From Eubacteriales bacterium (GTDB lineage Bacteria > Bacillota > Clostridia > Oscillospirales > CAG-382), in the NCBI GenBank assembly GCA_028705495.1, contig JAQWDK010000002.1:62001-126000 (forward strand): DNA of 64,000 nt, in the 5' to 3' direction. Shown here one piece after another: positions 42,855 to 51,434 of this stretch (the stretch's first letter is position 1; each line of letters opens with the position of its first letter). The translations under genes were made by a program, and so were the position numbers. The notes beneath the pieces were generated by a model that searched no databases, had not been told where the DNA came from, and saw only the letters and a program-made list of their open reading frames with translations.

Positions 42855-43866
42855 CCTCCCTTACGATCTCCGTTTTAACGGCTTCAATAACTCCCGACAA
42901 GGTACAACCTGCCGCGTGGTAATGACCGCCGCCGCCGAATGCGGCGCAGATTTCCGAGACGTTTACAAATCTATTTGAGCGCATTGACACCTTAAATTTT
43001 TGTTCTTCCGGCTTGCCAGATGGTCTTATTACCACACCGACTTCCACGCCTTCAAGCTGTCTTGGCAGTTGTGAGATAGCGCCGAACTCCATGTTTTCAA
43101 CATTGATTCCTATATCAGTCAGCATCTCATTTGTGAAAGTAATAATTGCAATTTTATCATCGAAATAAAGTTCTGTTGCTGTGTATGCTAATTTTTCAAG
43201 TATAAATTGGTCTTTTGTTTTTGTTTCAAAAAGCAGTCTATTTATTTCAGCAAAATCTATACCTGTTTCAATAACTTCTGCAGCGATTAGATGTGTTTTA
43301 GGACTAACAGATGAAAATTTAAAACCGCCCGTGTCAGATGAAATCGCAGCATACAAAGCTGTTGCAATGTCTGGTGTAATTTCGGCATTTAACGACTTGA
43401 TTATCTCGTATATCAGTTCACCGCATGCAGCTTTTTTGTGATCAATAACCTTTAAATCTGCTTCAATGCTATTGCCGAGATGGTGGTCAATAGCGATGTC
43501 TATTTTGCCGGTAAACAGATCTTCATAGTCACCCAAGAGCGTAAGTGAGGCAATGTCGACAGATACAACGAGCCGACCAATTACCTTGCTTTGCAAAGCG
43601 CTCTTATCTTCGCACAAGAAAACACCAAGATCTTTCAAAAAAGAGTATCTATCAGGAATATTACGCACAAGAACGTCTGCTTTTTTCCCCAAACTTCTTA
43701 GTGCAAGAGCTAAAGCTGCTGCAGAACCGAGGGTATCGGCATCAGGGTGTGTGTGGGTTAATATAAGGATGTTTCTTTCTTCAGAAGCTAAAAGATCAGC
43801 AACTTCCGCCGTTCCGATCATTCGGTTATTCATTTTACTACCAATCAAAGCCGTTTCAGCTCTCAT
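42814..43866 (-). CDS. nrnA: DHH/DHHA1 nanoRNase/pAp phosphatase NrnA
   Basis: Degrades 2-5 nucleotide RNAs and pAp. The 350-residue product has LTHTHPDADTLGSAAA (DHH motif I), VSVDIA, IAIDHHLGNS (DHH), SDTGGFKFS and the DHHA1 motif FGGGGHYHAAGC. It is the classical gene between rbfA and truB in Firmicutes. The outermost ATG overlaps the rbfA stop by 11 bases. ATGs at 43833 and 43821 are alternatives that give the more typical N-terminus. It may also act on c-di-AMP-derived pApA made by GdpP; that is family knowledge, not visible here. Confidence 0.92.
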   Translation of the reverse strand: MRAETALIGSKMNNRMIGTAEVADLLASEERNILILTHTHPDADTLGSAAALALALRSLGKKADVLVRNIPDRYSFLKDLGVFLCEDKSALQSKVIGRLVVSVDIASLTLLGDYEDLFTGKIDIAIDHHLGNSIEADLKVIDHKKAACGELIYEIIKSLNAEITPDIATALYAAISSDTGGFKFSSVSPKTHLIAAEVIETGIDFAEINRLLFETKTKDQFILEKLAYTATELYFDDKIAIITFTNEMLTDIGINVENMEFGAISQLPRQLEGVEVGVVIRPSGKPEEQKFKVSMRSNRFVNVSEICAAFGGGGHYHAAGCTLSGVIEAVKTEIVREVEKGFEKTRITDN

Positions 43867-44230
43867 TCGAACTCTTACCGAGTTCTTTTAATGTTTTCTC
43901 AATCTTCATCGCATTTTCTACTGAACGGTCATATTCAAACATAAGCTTAGGCGTCTGCCGAAGATTTAAACGTTGTGCGAGCTCACTTCTAATATAAGGA
44001 GATGCACTGTCTAAACCTTGGGTGATTTTTTTCACTTCATCGTCGGATACATTTCCACCGCCTGCGGGTAAAGCAGCAAAATAAACCCTCGCAACCGATA
44101 AGTCACGCGATACCCTTGATGCGGTTATATTGACGAGATAACCAGCAAGTCTGTGATCCTTAACAGATCTTATTATTTCATTTAACTCACGCTGGGTGAT
44201 CTCGTCTATCTTTTCCTGTCTTCTTCCCAT
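43856..44230 (-). CDS. rbfA: 30S ribosome-binding factor A
   Basis: Late 30S maturation factor with a single KH domain. 124 residues from the ATG at 44230. The ATG at 44242 lies within the extended Shine-Dalgarno GAAAGGATGGT, the same arrangement as rplI. Motifs: EKIDEITQRELNEII, a VTASRVSRDLSVARVYFA-like strand pair (ITASRVSRDLSVARVYFA) and YIRSELAQRLNLRQTPKLMF. It lies 21 bases after infB and overlaps nrnA, as expected for this operon. Confidence 0.94.
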   Translation of the reverse strand: MGRRQEKIDEITQRELNEIIRSVKDHRLAGYLVNITASRVSRDLSVARVYFAALPAGGGNVSDDEVKKITQGLDSASPYIRSELAQRLNLRQTPKLMFEYDRSVENAMKIEKTLKELGKSSNES

Positions 44231-44263
44231 AATTACAACCATCCTTTCGGTGTGTTGTCAAGG

Positions 44264-46840
44264 CTATTTCGCCGGAATTTCTTCCATTGCAAAGACTTCG
44301 AAAACATCGCCTTCTTTAAGGTCGTTGAATTTATCAAGTCCTATCCCGCATTCAAAGCCCTGTGCAACTTCTTTGACATCATCTTTAAATCTACGAAGTG
44401 AGCTTATTTTATCTTCGTATATTACAACGCTGTCACGCAGTACACGAACAGAAGCGTTTCTGACAATCTTACCATCGGTAACCATAGAGCCTGCAATTGC
44501 ACCGACATTGGGAACTTTAATAACCTGGCGAACCTGCGCTCTACCAAGGATGACTTCTTTAAATTTCGGAGCAAGCATACCCTTAAGAGCGGCTTCTATT
44601 TCTTCTATACATTCGTAAATAACTCTGTATGTGCGGATATCGACCTGTTGACGAGCTGCTGAATCCATTGCATTTTTATCCGGTCTGATATTAAAGCCTA
44701 TAATAATAGCGTTCGAAGCTGCTGCAAGCATAACATCGCTTTCAGATATACCACCGACGGCGGTATGGATAACAGAAACCTTAACCTCTTCGTTGGAGAG
44801 TTTCGATAGGCTATCTTTGACTGCTTCAGCTGAACCTTGAACATCAGCCTTTACAATAATCTTAAGTTCCTTAACACCACCGCTAATCTGTGAGAACAGA
44901 TCATCAAGTGATACTTTAGAGGCAGCATTGAAATTTTCTTCTTTTTCTTCATGCTTACGCTTTTCAACCAGCTCACGAGCCATCTTTTCGTCTTCGACAG
45001 CATAGAAAATATCGCTCGCGTTCGGGACTTCAGAAAGACCCATTATTTCAACAGGAAAAGATGGTCCGGCAGTCTCAAGCTTTTCGCCCTTATCGTTTGT
45101 CATTACACGAACACGTCCAACAGCGGTACCTGCAATAACTGCATCGCCAAGTTTAAGCGTACCGTTTTGTACAAGGATGGTTGCAACGGGGCCCTTGCCT
45201 TTATCAAGCTTTGCTTCGATGACAACACCTTTAGCCGCACGGTTCGGGTTAGCTTTAAGTTCCTTTACTTCGGTAATAACAAGAACCATTTCAAGTAGTT
45301 CTTTTATACCTGTACGTTTAAGCGCAGAAACAGGAACACAGATTGTGTCGCCTCCCCACTCCTCAGGAACAAGCTCATATTTTGTAAGTTCTTGCTTTAT
45401 TGTTTCTGGGTCGGCACCTGGGCGGTCCATCTTATTTATTGCGACAATTATGGAAACACCTGCAGCCTTAGCATGATTTATCGCCTCAACTGTCTGTGGC
45501 ATGATACCGTCATCAGCTGCAACGACGAGTATAGCTATATCTGTAACTTGAGCACCGCGAGCTCTCATTGAAGTGAATGCTTCATGACCGGGTGTATCAA
45601 GGAATGTTATATCTTTTCCGTTTATATTAACTCTATACGCACCGATGTGCTGCGTAATGCCGCCTGCTTCGCCTTCGGTAACATGTGTGTTTCTGATAGC
45701 GTCGAGCAGCGAGGTTTTACCGTGGTCAACATGCCCCATAACAACGACTATCGGAGCGCGTTCTACAAGGTCTTCAGCTTTGTCAACACTCTCGTCAAAG
45801 AGCTGTTCTTCCATTGTAACTACAACTTCACGCGTTACCTTTACTCCGTATTCATCAGCAATAAGGTAAGCTGTGTCATAATCAATGGACTGATTGACAT
45901 TGACCATAACGCCCATCTTCATGAGCTTTTTGATAACATCAGGCGCTGTGATCTTCATTCTTGAAGCAAGTTCAGAAACCACAATCTCCTCAGGCACAGT
46001 AATTGATAGCTGAACCTTCTTGGGTTTGTAAACCGGCTTTTTAAATTTATCGTTAGCAGCATTTTTTCTGCTGTTTTCATATCCGCGCGGTTTTTTCTTT
46101 CTGATCTTTTGCATCGACTTCTCATTATCATTTCTGCTGTTGTCGATAATAAGATTTTCGAGCTTCTCATCGTATTTAGATAAGTCAGCACTTATACCGC
46201 CTCTTGTGTCAACAACACGTACAGTTCTTTCAGAAGCTGCCACCTTTGGCTTAGGAGCGCGGTTCTGAGTGTTAGCTTGCTGTTGGGGTTGTTTTGACTG
46301 TTGCTGAGGAGGTCTTGAGGGTTGCTGCGGTCTTTGCTGCTGGCCGTAAGGAGCGTTTCTATTACCTGCAGGTTTGTTATCTCTGTCCCCTTGATAAGGC
46401 TTACGGTCGTTTCTATCATGAGGACGATTGCCGTCCTGCCTTTGCGGCTGAGGAGGTCTTTGCGGCTGAGTTGTTTTCTGAGTCGCTTCCTTAGTAGCCT
46501 GATTAGCTTTAGCCTCGGCTTTTAGAGTAGCACGAAGAGCCGCCTGCTCTTTCTCAGCCGCTTTTTGAGCAGCGAGTTGAGCAGCTTGTTTAGCTGCTTG
46601 CTCTTCTTCTTTTTTCTTCTTTTGTGCTTCACGAACCTCGCCGAAAAAGTCTTCAAGCTTAACTTGATTATTTTGAGTCAAGTTCTCAAGAACAACGTTT
46701 ATCTCATCGTCCTCGAGTATTGAATTAAAGCTCTTTTTCGGTTTACCCTCATCGGAAATTATCGATGCTACCTCTTTGTTAGGAAGGTCAAGATCCTTCG
46801 CCAGCGCACCGAGTGTATTGTTTTTATTAATTACTGCCAT
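44264..46840 (-). CDS. infB: Translation initiation factor IF-2
   Basis: GTPase that brings initiator tRNA to the 30S subunit. 858 residues from the ATG at 46840 (AGAGGTGG 6 bases upstream; the ATG at 46846 overlaps it). A long low-complexity N-terminal region rich in Lys, Ala, Gln, Pro and Arg (about 70-250) follows a small N domain. The G domain has [33 protein letters not shown] and [10 protein letters not shown], and domains II-IV end with the C2 initiator-tRNA binding region. The Gln/Pro-rich part is species-specific and looks intact. Part of the nusA operon. Confidence 0.96.
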   Translation of the reverse strand: MAVINKNNTLGALAKDLDLPNKEVASIISDEGKPKKSFNSILEDDEINVVLENLTQNNQVKLEDFFGEVREAQKKKKEEEQAAKQAAQLAAQKAAEKEQAALRATLKAEAKANQATKEATQKTTQPQRPPQPQRQDGNRPHDRNDRKPYQGDRDNKPAGNRNAPYGQQQRPQQPSRPPQQQSKQPQQQANTQNRAPKPKVAASERTVRVVDTRGGISADLSKYDEKLENLIIDNSRNDNEKSMQKIRKKKPRGYENSRKNAANDKFKKPVYKPKKVQLSITVPEEIVVSELASRMKITAPDVIKKLMKMGVMVNVNQSIDYDTAYLIADEYGVKVTREVVVTMEEQLFDESVDKAEDLVERAPIVVVMGHVDHGKTSLLDAIRNTHVTEGEAGGITQHIGAYRVNINGKDITFLDTPGHEAFTSMRARGAQVTDIAILVVAADDGIMPQTVEAINHAKAAGVSIIVAINKMDRPGADPETIKQELTKYELVPEEWGGDTICVPVSALKRTGIKELLEMVLVITEVKELKANPNRAAKGVVIEAKLDKGKGPVATILVQNGTLKLGDAVIAGTAVGRVRVMTNDKGEKLETAGPSFPVEIMGLSEVPNASDIFYAVEDEKMARELVEKRKHEEKEENFNAASKVSLDDLFSQISGGVKELKIIVKADVQGSAEAVKDSLSKLSNEEVKVSVIHTAVGGISESDVMLAAASNAIIIGFNIRPDKNAMDSAARQQVDIRTYRVIYECIEEIEAALKGMLAPKFKEVILGRAQVRQVIKVPNVGAIAGSMVTDGKIVRNASVRVLRDSVVIYEDKISSLRRFKDDVKEVAQGFECGIGLDKFNDLKEGDVFEVFAMEEIPAK

Positions 46841-46855
46841 ATGCATCCACCTCTC

Positions 46856-47194
46856 TCAAGTTCTGTCCGCAGACGACTTATTGTCGTGAGCGACATTGCC
46901 GCATGCCTTTTTGTATCCGTCGTAAAAATTCTTATCCGTTATGGCAACAGCAGATGTTTCGCTCCTGCCGAGTGCGGCACCGAGTTCCGCACGCGTACAG
47001 CCTGGAATATCGTATTCGGCTTTATAAAAGACGCATTTGTCTTTTATCTGCTTCAGAGTATTTTCCGAAGCGTCCGAAGCGACGACCACAACTTTCGTTT
47101 TACTATTTCTGACACCGTCAAGCACCATATCGATACCGACGAGCAGCGCCCCGGCTTTTTTAGCCAGCCCGAGCATTCCTAAATATTTGTCCAT
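46856..47194 (-). CDS. L7Ae-family ribosomal protein YlxQ
   Basis: Small kink-turn RNA-binding protein of the L7Ae/L30e fold. 112 residues from the ATG at 47194 (AAGGA 6 bases upstream; the frame opening at 47233 has no such site). Motifs: YLGMLGLAKKAGALLVGIDMVL at the N-terminus and KVVVVASDASENTLKQI, with the downstream VPxTRAELGxxLG equivalent GCTRAELGAALG. Encoded between ylxR and infB, as in Bacillus. Its exact role in the cell is not settled. Confidence 0.88.
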   Translation of the reverse strand: MDKYLGMLGLAKKAGALLVGIDMVLDGVRNSKTKVVVVASDASENTLKQIKDKCVFYKAEYDIPGCTRAELGAALGRSETSAVAITDKNFYDGYKKACGNVAHDNKSSADRT

Positions 47195-47231
47195 TTGATT
47201 CCTTATGATTATTATACTTAAAGTAACCTTC

Positions 47232-47284
47232 AAAAATCGAAGATTTTTATTACAATCCTAACATTCACAAAATCGAAGATTTTG
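47232..47284 (-). repeat. Two AAAATC-GAA-GATTTT hairpins between ylxR and ylxQ
   Basis: 47232-47248 (AAAAATC/GATTTTT arms) and 47270-47284 (AAAATC/GATTTT) are repeated short palindromes, and a longer GTCGTGC/GCACGAC inverted repeat lies at about 47291-47336. They fill the only sizeable gap (143 bases) inside the operon and could be processing or attenuation points. Confidence 0.5.
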
Positions 47285-47337
47285 ATGTGTCGTGCTGATT
47301 TGTAGTTATTAATTACGTTATAGTGAATGCACGACTA

Positions 47338-47607
47338 TTATACCACAAATTTCTCTTCAAGTATAGCGTATACATCGGGTGAAATCTGACATTTAAAGCT
47401 TTTTTCGAAGCGCCTTGCTTTTTTGGCTTTTGCAAAGCATTCTGAATTTGCACAAACATATGCACCGCGGCCGTTCATTTTACCGGTTTTATCAATCGAG
47501 ATTTTACCGCCCGGTTCTCTGACAACTCTGATTAGCTCTCGCTTATCTTTCATCTCGCCGCAACCGACGCACTTCCTTTGAGGACTGCTTTTCTTTTTCG
47601 GCTCCAT
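47338..47607 (-). CDS. YlxR-family (DUF448) RNA-binding protein
   Basis: 89-residue nucleoid/RNA-associated protein. The family pattern RKCVGCGEMKDKRELIRVV and GKMNGRGAYVC is complete, with the cysteines and GRGAYVC loop conserved. Encoded between nusA (3-base gap) and ylxQ, the standard position. Members have been reported to bind RNA or influence transcription, including RNase P in one case. The function here is inferred only by family. Confidence 0.92.
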   Translation of the reverse strand: MEPKKKSSPQRKCVGCGEMKDKRELIRVVREPGGKISIDKTGKMNGRGAYVCANSECFAKAKKARRFEKSFKCQISPDVYAILEEKFVV

Positions 47608-47610
47608 ATC

Positions 47611-48717
47611 TTATGCTTCCTCGTCGATATCGGCTTCTACACCGCTGTATGAAACAGATGAAGTTATAGGCTTTTCATCAAGCCAGCTCTCAGATTTAAT
47701 ATCGATTTTACAGCCTACAAGCTTTGATGCGAGCCTTGCATTCTGACCGGCTTTGCCGATAGCAAGGGACAACTGGTCGTCTGCTACGATGACTCTGTAG
47801 GCGTTGTCTCCGTCAGTACGCTTTATCACCGACTCAACCTTTGCCGGTGCAAGGGATGCTGCTATAAATTCTTCAATGGTATCACTATATTTGATGATAT
47901 CGATTTTTTCACCACTGAGTTCATCCGATATATTAGTTTTTCGTATTCTTCTCGGCCCTATGCAAGCACCAATCGGGTCTATAGCAGGATCGTTTGATCT
48001 TACAGCTATTTTAGTTCTGCTACCCGCTTCACGCGCAACAGACATAATTTCGACTTTGCCTTCAGCTATTTCAGGGACTTCTAACTCAAAAAGCCTTTTG
48101 AGCATACCCGGGTGGGTTCTCGAGAGTACAACTGAGGGACCTTTTGTGTCCTGCTTTATCTCGGTAACAAAAACTTTTATTCTGTCTCCGACACGGAGTG
48201 ATTCACCAGAAATTTGTTCGTGCCTAAATAGCACCATTTCATTTTTGCCAATTTCAAGAGTTGCGTTGTCAGTCATCGGATCAACACGAATTACAAGAGC
48301 GCTGACGATTTCATCTTTTTTGCTTTCATACTCTTTGATAAGCATTCCGCGTTCAGCTTCTCTAATAGCTTGTATAATAACCTGTTTCGCGGTTTGTGCA
48401 GAAATACGACCGAAGCTTTTAGGTTCAATCTCAACTTCTACGATATCGCCGTAGTTATAAGTGGGTGAGATTTTCAGTGCTTCTTCAAGGGTTATTTCAT
48501 TTTTATCATCTTCGATATCCTCAACAACGCTGAGCTGCTTGAACATACGGGTTGTTCTTGTTTTCGGGTCAAGTTCGACCCTTGCGTTTATCTGTCCGCC
48601 GCTCTCTCGTCTGTAGGCGGTGACAAGTGCCGCTTCTACGCGTTCGAGCATATATTCTTTTGGAATTCCGCGTTCCTTTTCAAGAGCTTCGATTGCATCG
48701 AAAAACTCGGTGTTCAT
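47611..48717 (-). CDS. nusA: Transcription termination/antitermination factor NusA
   Basis: RNA polymerase-associated factor affecting pausing, termination and antitermination. 368 residues: N-terminal RNAP-binding domain (about 1-125), S1 domain (about 130-200), then KH1 and KH2 with GACIGPRRIRK and SLAIGKAGQNARLASKLVG. It lacks the C-terminal acidic repeats of gamma-proteobacteria, as is normal in Firmicutes. Its start overlaps the rimP stop by 4 bases, so it is translationally coupled. The operon leader contains a terminator-like hairpin, which could be a NusA feedback site. Confidence 0.96.
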   Translation of the reverse strand: MNTEFFDAIEALEKERGIPKEYMLERVEAALVTAYRRESGGQINARVELDPKTRTTRMFKQLSVVEDIEDDKNEITLEEALKISPTYNYGDIVEVEIEPKSFGRISAQTAKQVIIQAIREAERGMLIKEYESKKDEIVSALVIRVDPMTDNATLEIGKNEMVLFRHEQISGESLRVGDRIKVFVTEIKQDTKGPSVVLSRTHPGMLKRLFELEVPEIAEGKVEIMSVAREAGSRTKIAVRSNDPAIDPIGACIGPRRIRKTNISDELSGEKIDIIKYSDTIEEFIAASLAPAKVESVIKRTDGDNAYRVIVADDQLSLAIGKAGQNARLASKLVGCKIDIKSESWLDEKPITSSVSYSGVEADIDEEA

Positions 48718-49199
48718 TCTGAAATATCCTCCGTTAAAGTTAATTCCGCTTTTATTGATGCTGCTTCCTTAAATGAGATTTTCTTCTCCTCATTACCGCA
48801 AAGCAGCTCTATGCTATCGTCGTCAAAACTAATGAGCTTACCCTCGAATTGTTTTGAGTCGTCTTTAGGAGCATATAGCTTAACAACAATAGTGGTGTCA
48901 GTGCCTAAAAATTTATTTAAATGCTCTTTAGTTTTCAGCTCACGCTCAAGTCCCGCACTCGAGACCTCAAGAGAATAGCTGTCTGCGATAAAATCAGCTT
49001 TGTCAAGCGCATCGTTGATTCGTTTATTAATTACAGACAAGTCGTCAAAGGATATCTTTTCATCCCTGTCAATCTCGATGAGCAAATTAATGCCTGTCGG
49101 GTCCTTATAGTAATCAACCTGCCAAAGCTCAAAGCCTTCCTCAGTAACCATCGGAGACACAAGCTTTATTACTCTTTCAATTATTTCTTTTCTTGTCAT
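48714..49199 (-). CDS. rimP: Ribosome maturation factor RimP
   Basis: 30S assembly factor, 161 residues in two domains. Motifs: GFELWQVDYYKDPTGINLLIEID, SYSLEVSSAGLERELK (the family's EVSSPGLDRPL equivalent) and a C-terminal SH3-like domain (FEGKLISFDDDSIELLC). First gene of rimP-nusA-ylxR-ylxQ-infB-rbfA-nrnA-truB. GAGG lies 6 bases before the ATG. Expression should start at the promoter 49297-49325. Confidence 0.93.
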   Translation of the reverse strand: MTRKEIIERVIKLVSPMVTEEGFELWQVDYYKDPTGINLLIEIDRDEKISFDDLSVINKRINDALDKADFIADSYSLEVSSAGLERELKTKEHLNKFLGTDTTIVVKLYAPKDDSKQFEGKLISFDDDSIELLCGNEEKKISFKEAASIKAELTLTEDISE

Positions 49200-49244
49200 A
49201 AATGTCCTCGAACTTTCTGTCTATAAAAAATACCTGTAACAAAA

Positions 49245-49272
49245 GTTAAAGAGTGGCTCGCCACTCTTTAAC
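49245..49272 (-). terminator. Terminator-like hairpin in the rimP-nusA leader
   Basis: A perfect 13-base inverted repeat, arms 49245-49257 and 49260-49272, followed on the minus strand by TTTTGTT. It lies between the operon promoter (predicted start about 49290) and the rimP ATG (49199), so a terminated or attenuated leader RNA of about 50 bases is possible. Confidence 0.7.
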
Positions 49273-49296
49273 TCCCATCATCTAATCTACAGAACA

Positions 49297-49325
49297 ATTA
49301 TACCACGTTAAATATATAAAATCAA
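49297..49325 (-). promoter_or_regulatory. Promoter of the rimP-nusA-infB operon
   Basis: Minus strand TTGATT (49320-49325), 17-base spacer, TATAAT (49297-49302), about 100 bases before the rimP start. Confidence 0.75.
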
Positions 49326-49443
49326 TACCTTTTTCCTAATTTAAGTAGAAAATATCATTATTTTATGTTATTCGAGAAAGCGACATGTATTTTATTTAAT
49401 ATATTGTACATATTATTAGATGTATTTTGTTCGAACAGCATGA

Positions 49444-49468
49444 TATAATCTCTTTAGAACATTTGTTC
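49444..49468 (+). promoter_or_regulatory. -10 element and LexA box of the Y-family polymerase gene
   Basis: TATAAT at 49444-49449, followed at 49457-49468 by GAACATTTGTTC, an exact GAAC-N4-GTTC LexA (DinR) half-site pair. The box overlaps the predicted transcription start, where LexA would block initiation. The -35 is weak (TGTATT at 49421). Confidence 0.8.
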
Positions 49469-49485
49469 TTCAAAGGAGAGCTATA

Positions 49486-50727
49486 ATGGACCGAGTAGTT
49501 TTACACAGTGATCTAAACAACTTTTATGCTTCAGTCGAATGCATTGGTCGTGACGACCTAAAAGGCCTTCCGGTAGCAGTCGTGGGTGATCCAGAACGCC
49601 GTCACGGAATCATTCTTGCAAAAAATAACCTTGCAAAAGGGTTTGGCGTCAAAACCGGTGAGCCTTTATGGAAAGCAAAGCAGAAATGTCCTAAAATTAT
49701 CTTTCTCAAGCCGAACTACGATAAATATATGTATTTTTCGAAGAAGGCAAGAGAAATATACTGTGACTACACAGACATGGTTGAGCCTTTTGGTGCGGAT
49801 GAATGCTGGATTGAGCTTACGGGCGGAATTGGAAAATACTCAGACGGACCGGCGATCGCAGACGAAATCAGAGGAAGAATAAAAAAAGAGCTCGAGATAA
49901 CAGCTTCCGTCGGTGTAAGTTTCAATAAGTTATTTGCAAAACTCGGTTCTGATATGAAAAAACCCGATGCTACAACAGTGATAACCGAATCAAATTTTCG
50001 TCAAAAGGTATGGCCGCTGCCTGCAGAAGATATGCTTTTTATCGGAAGAGCAACAAGAGATAGACTTAGAAAATTTGGAATAACCACAATAGGCGGAATT
50101 GCCAATTCGAGTCTTGACTTCCTACAGTCTATGTTTGGTAAAAACGGTGTTACTATGTGGGGATTCGCCAACGGTCTTGACACCTCCCCTGTCGCGCGTG
50201 TAGGTGCGGAGCCGCTCATAAAATCGATCGGTAACGGAACTACCGCAACGAGGGATCTTACAAGTGACGATGATGTGAAGATAACCCTTTGCATTTTATG
50301 CGAGAGCGTTTCCGCAAGACTCAGAGCTCAAAACTTTGTTTGCCGTACGGTTCAGCTGGGAGTGCGGGACAAATATCTTGAAACTTACGAAAGGCAATGC
50401 CCTCTCGACCCGCCTTCAAGGACCGCTAAGGAGCTTTTCGACAAAGCATACTACCTCTTTAAAAAAAATCATACCTCCGGCATACCTGTTAGGAGTCTCT
50501 ATGTCCGAGCCGGAGGTCTAAGCATACCTTTGGAACAGCTTTCCCTTGAAGGTATGGAGCCAAGGGCACAGCGGTACGAAAGCCTTGAATCAACAATCGA
50601 CAGATTGAGGAGCAAGTTCGGAGAAAAGATTATATCCCGTGCTATTACAATGACCGATCCCGCGCTTTCCACTCTCGACGAGGCGGGAGAAGGTGTGCTC
50701 AGACCTGAAGTTCTTTTGAAAGTATAG
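49486..50727 (+). CDS. Y-family DNA polymerase (Pol IV/DinB type)
   Basis: Error-prone translesion polymerase, 413 residues. Catalytic residues: Asp9 in HSDLNNFYASVE (with the Phe-Tyr steric-gate pair) and Asp105-Glu106 in GADECWIEL. SVGVSFNKLFAKLGSDMKKPDATTVI, a thumb helix-hairpin-helix (LRKFGITTIGGIA) and a little-finger domain (about 240-350) follow. No beta-clamp motif of the QxxLF type is obvious at the very C-terminus, although LSLEG is present near 360. Strong ribosome binding site AAAGGAG. The LexA box upstream makes it an SOS gene. Monocistronic. Confidence 0.92.
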   Translation: MDRVVLHSDLNNFYASVECIGRDDLKGLPVAVVGDPERRHGIILAKNNLAKGFGVKTGEPLWKAKQKCPKIIFLKPNYDKYMYFSKKAREIYCDYTDMVEPFGADECWIELTGGIGKYSDGPAIADEIRGRIKKELEITASVGVSFNKLFAKLGSDMKKPDATTVITESNFRQKVWPLPAEDMLFIGRATRDRLRKFGITTIGGIANSSLDFLQSMFGKNGVTMWGFANGLDTSPVARVGAEPLIKSIGNGTTATRDLTSDDDVKITLCILCESVSARLRAQNFVCRTVQLGVRDKYLETYERQCPLDPPSRTAKELFDKAYYLFKKNHTSGIPVRSLYVRAGGLSIPLEQLSLEGMEPRAQRYESLESTIDRLRSKFGEKIISRAITMTDPALSTLDEAGEGVLRPEVLLKV

Positions 50728-50728
50728 T

Positions 50729-50750
50729 ATTGAAAGAAAAACCTTTCAAT
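50729..50750 (+). repeat. ATTGAAAG hairpin after the polymerase gene
   Basis: ATTGAAAG (50729-50736) pairs with CTTTCAAT (50743-50750) around a six-base loop, starting right after the stop codon. It is related to the repeats at 1934 and 24914 and has no U-tract. Confidence 0.6.
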
Positions 50751-50854
50751 TATCAATTTGAAATACATTAATTTAGCAAATGAAAGTATAATTCTTCCTT
50801 GGCTGCGGATAATATAATCGTAATGTAAAATTCGCAGTTAAAGAAAGGAATTTT

Positions 50855-51388
50855 ATGAAAGCAACAGGCATTGTAAGACGAATCGACGATCTAGGCAGAG
50901 TTGTCATCCCCAAAGAAATCAGAAGAACACTCCGTATCAGAGAAGGCGATCCGCTTGAAATATTTACTGACAAAGGCGGAGAGGTTGTCTTTAAAAAGTA
51001 CTCTCCGGTTGGTGAACTCGGGAAGTTTGCGGCAGAATTTGCCGAATCTATATACAAGGTAAACGGTATACCTACACTAGTTTGCGATAAAGATACTATC
51101 ATTTCAGCAGTAGGTGTCTCAAGACGAGATTTTCTCGAAAAGCCGTTAAACCCGAAGATCACCGAAATAATTGAAAAAAGAGAACCATATGTTTCAAATG
51201 GGAATTCTTTTGAAGCAGTTGAGAACTCCGGTAAAAACGTGCTCAGTGTTTCCCCTATAGTTTCTGAAGGTACTCCTATCGGAGCTCTGATTGCTCTTTC
51301 CGGAGGAGACAATGAGAATGCTGGAGATAGTGCTATAAAGATAATGAACACCGCAGCGGAATTTCTTTCAAAGCAAATCGAATATTAA
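50855..51388 (+). CDS. spoVT: Stage V sporulation regulator SpoVT
   Basis: AbrB-type transcription factor acting in the forespore. 177 residues: the swapped-hairpin DNA-binding domain MKATGIVRRIDDLGRVVIPK with TLRIREGDPLEIF, then a GAF-like C-terminal domain (about 60-177, with LVCDKDTIISAVG and GTPIGALIALSG). Length and layout match SpoVT rather than AbrB (about 95 residues). AAAGGAA is 7 bases before the ATG. In Bacillus it modulates sigma-G genes. Here it supports an endospore-forming lifestyle together with pdaA. Monocistronic. Confidence 0.94.
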   Translation: MKATGIVRRIDDLGRVVIPKEIRRTLRIREGDPLEIFTDKGGEVVFKKYSPVGELGKFAAEFAESIYKVNGIPTLVCDKDTIISAVGVSRRDFLEKPLNPKITEIIEKREPYVSNGNSFEAVENSGKNVLSVSPIVSEGTPIGALIALSGGDNENAGDSAIKIMNTAAEFLSKQIEY

Positions 51389-51390
51389 TG

Positions 51391-51425
51391 TAAAAAAAAT
51401 CTCCCGCGTTTGCGGGAGATTTTTG
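51391..51425. terminator. Bidirectional terminator between spoVT and hppA
   Basis: ATCTCCCGC (51399-51407) pairs with GCGGGAGAT (51412-51420), four-base loop. TTTTG follows on the plus strand and TTTTTTTT on the minus strand. Confidence 0.92.
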
Positions 51426-51434
51426 TTGTTTGAT

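Noticed and set aside
47804..48454. A 216-codon plus-strand frame
   Set aside because: Antisense shadow of nusA, Ser/Ile-rich as expected for the opposite strand of such genes, with no start signal.
50773..51351. A 192-codon minus-strand frame
   Set aside because: Antisense shadow of spoVT, whose motifs are unmistakable.
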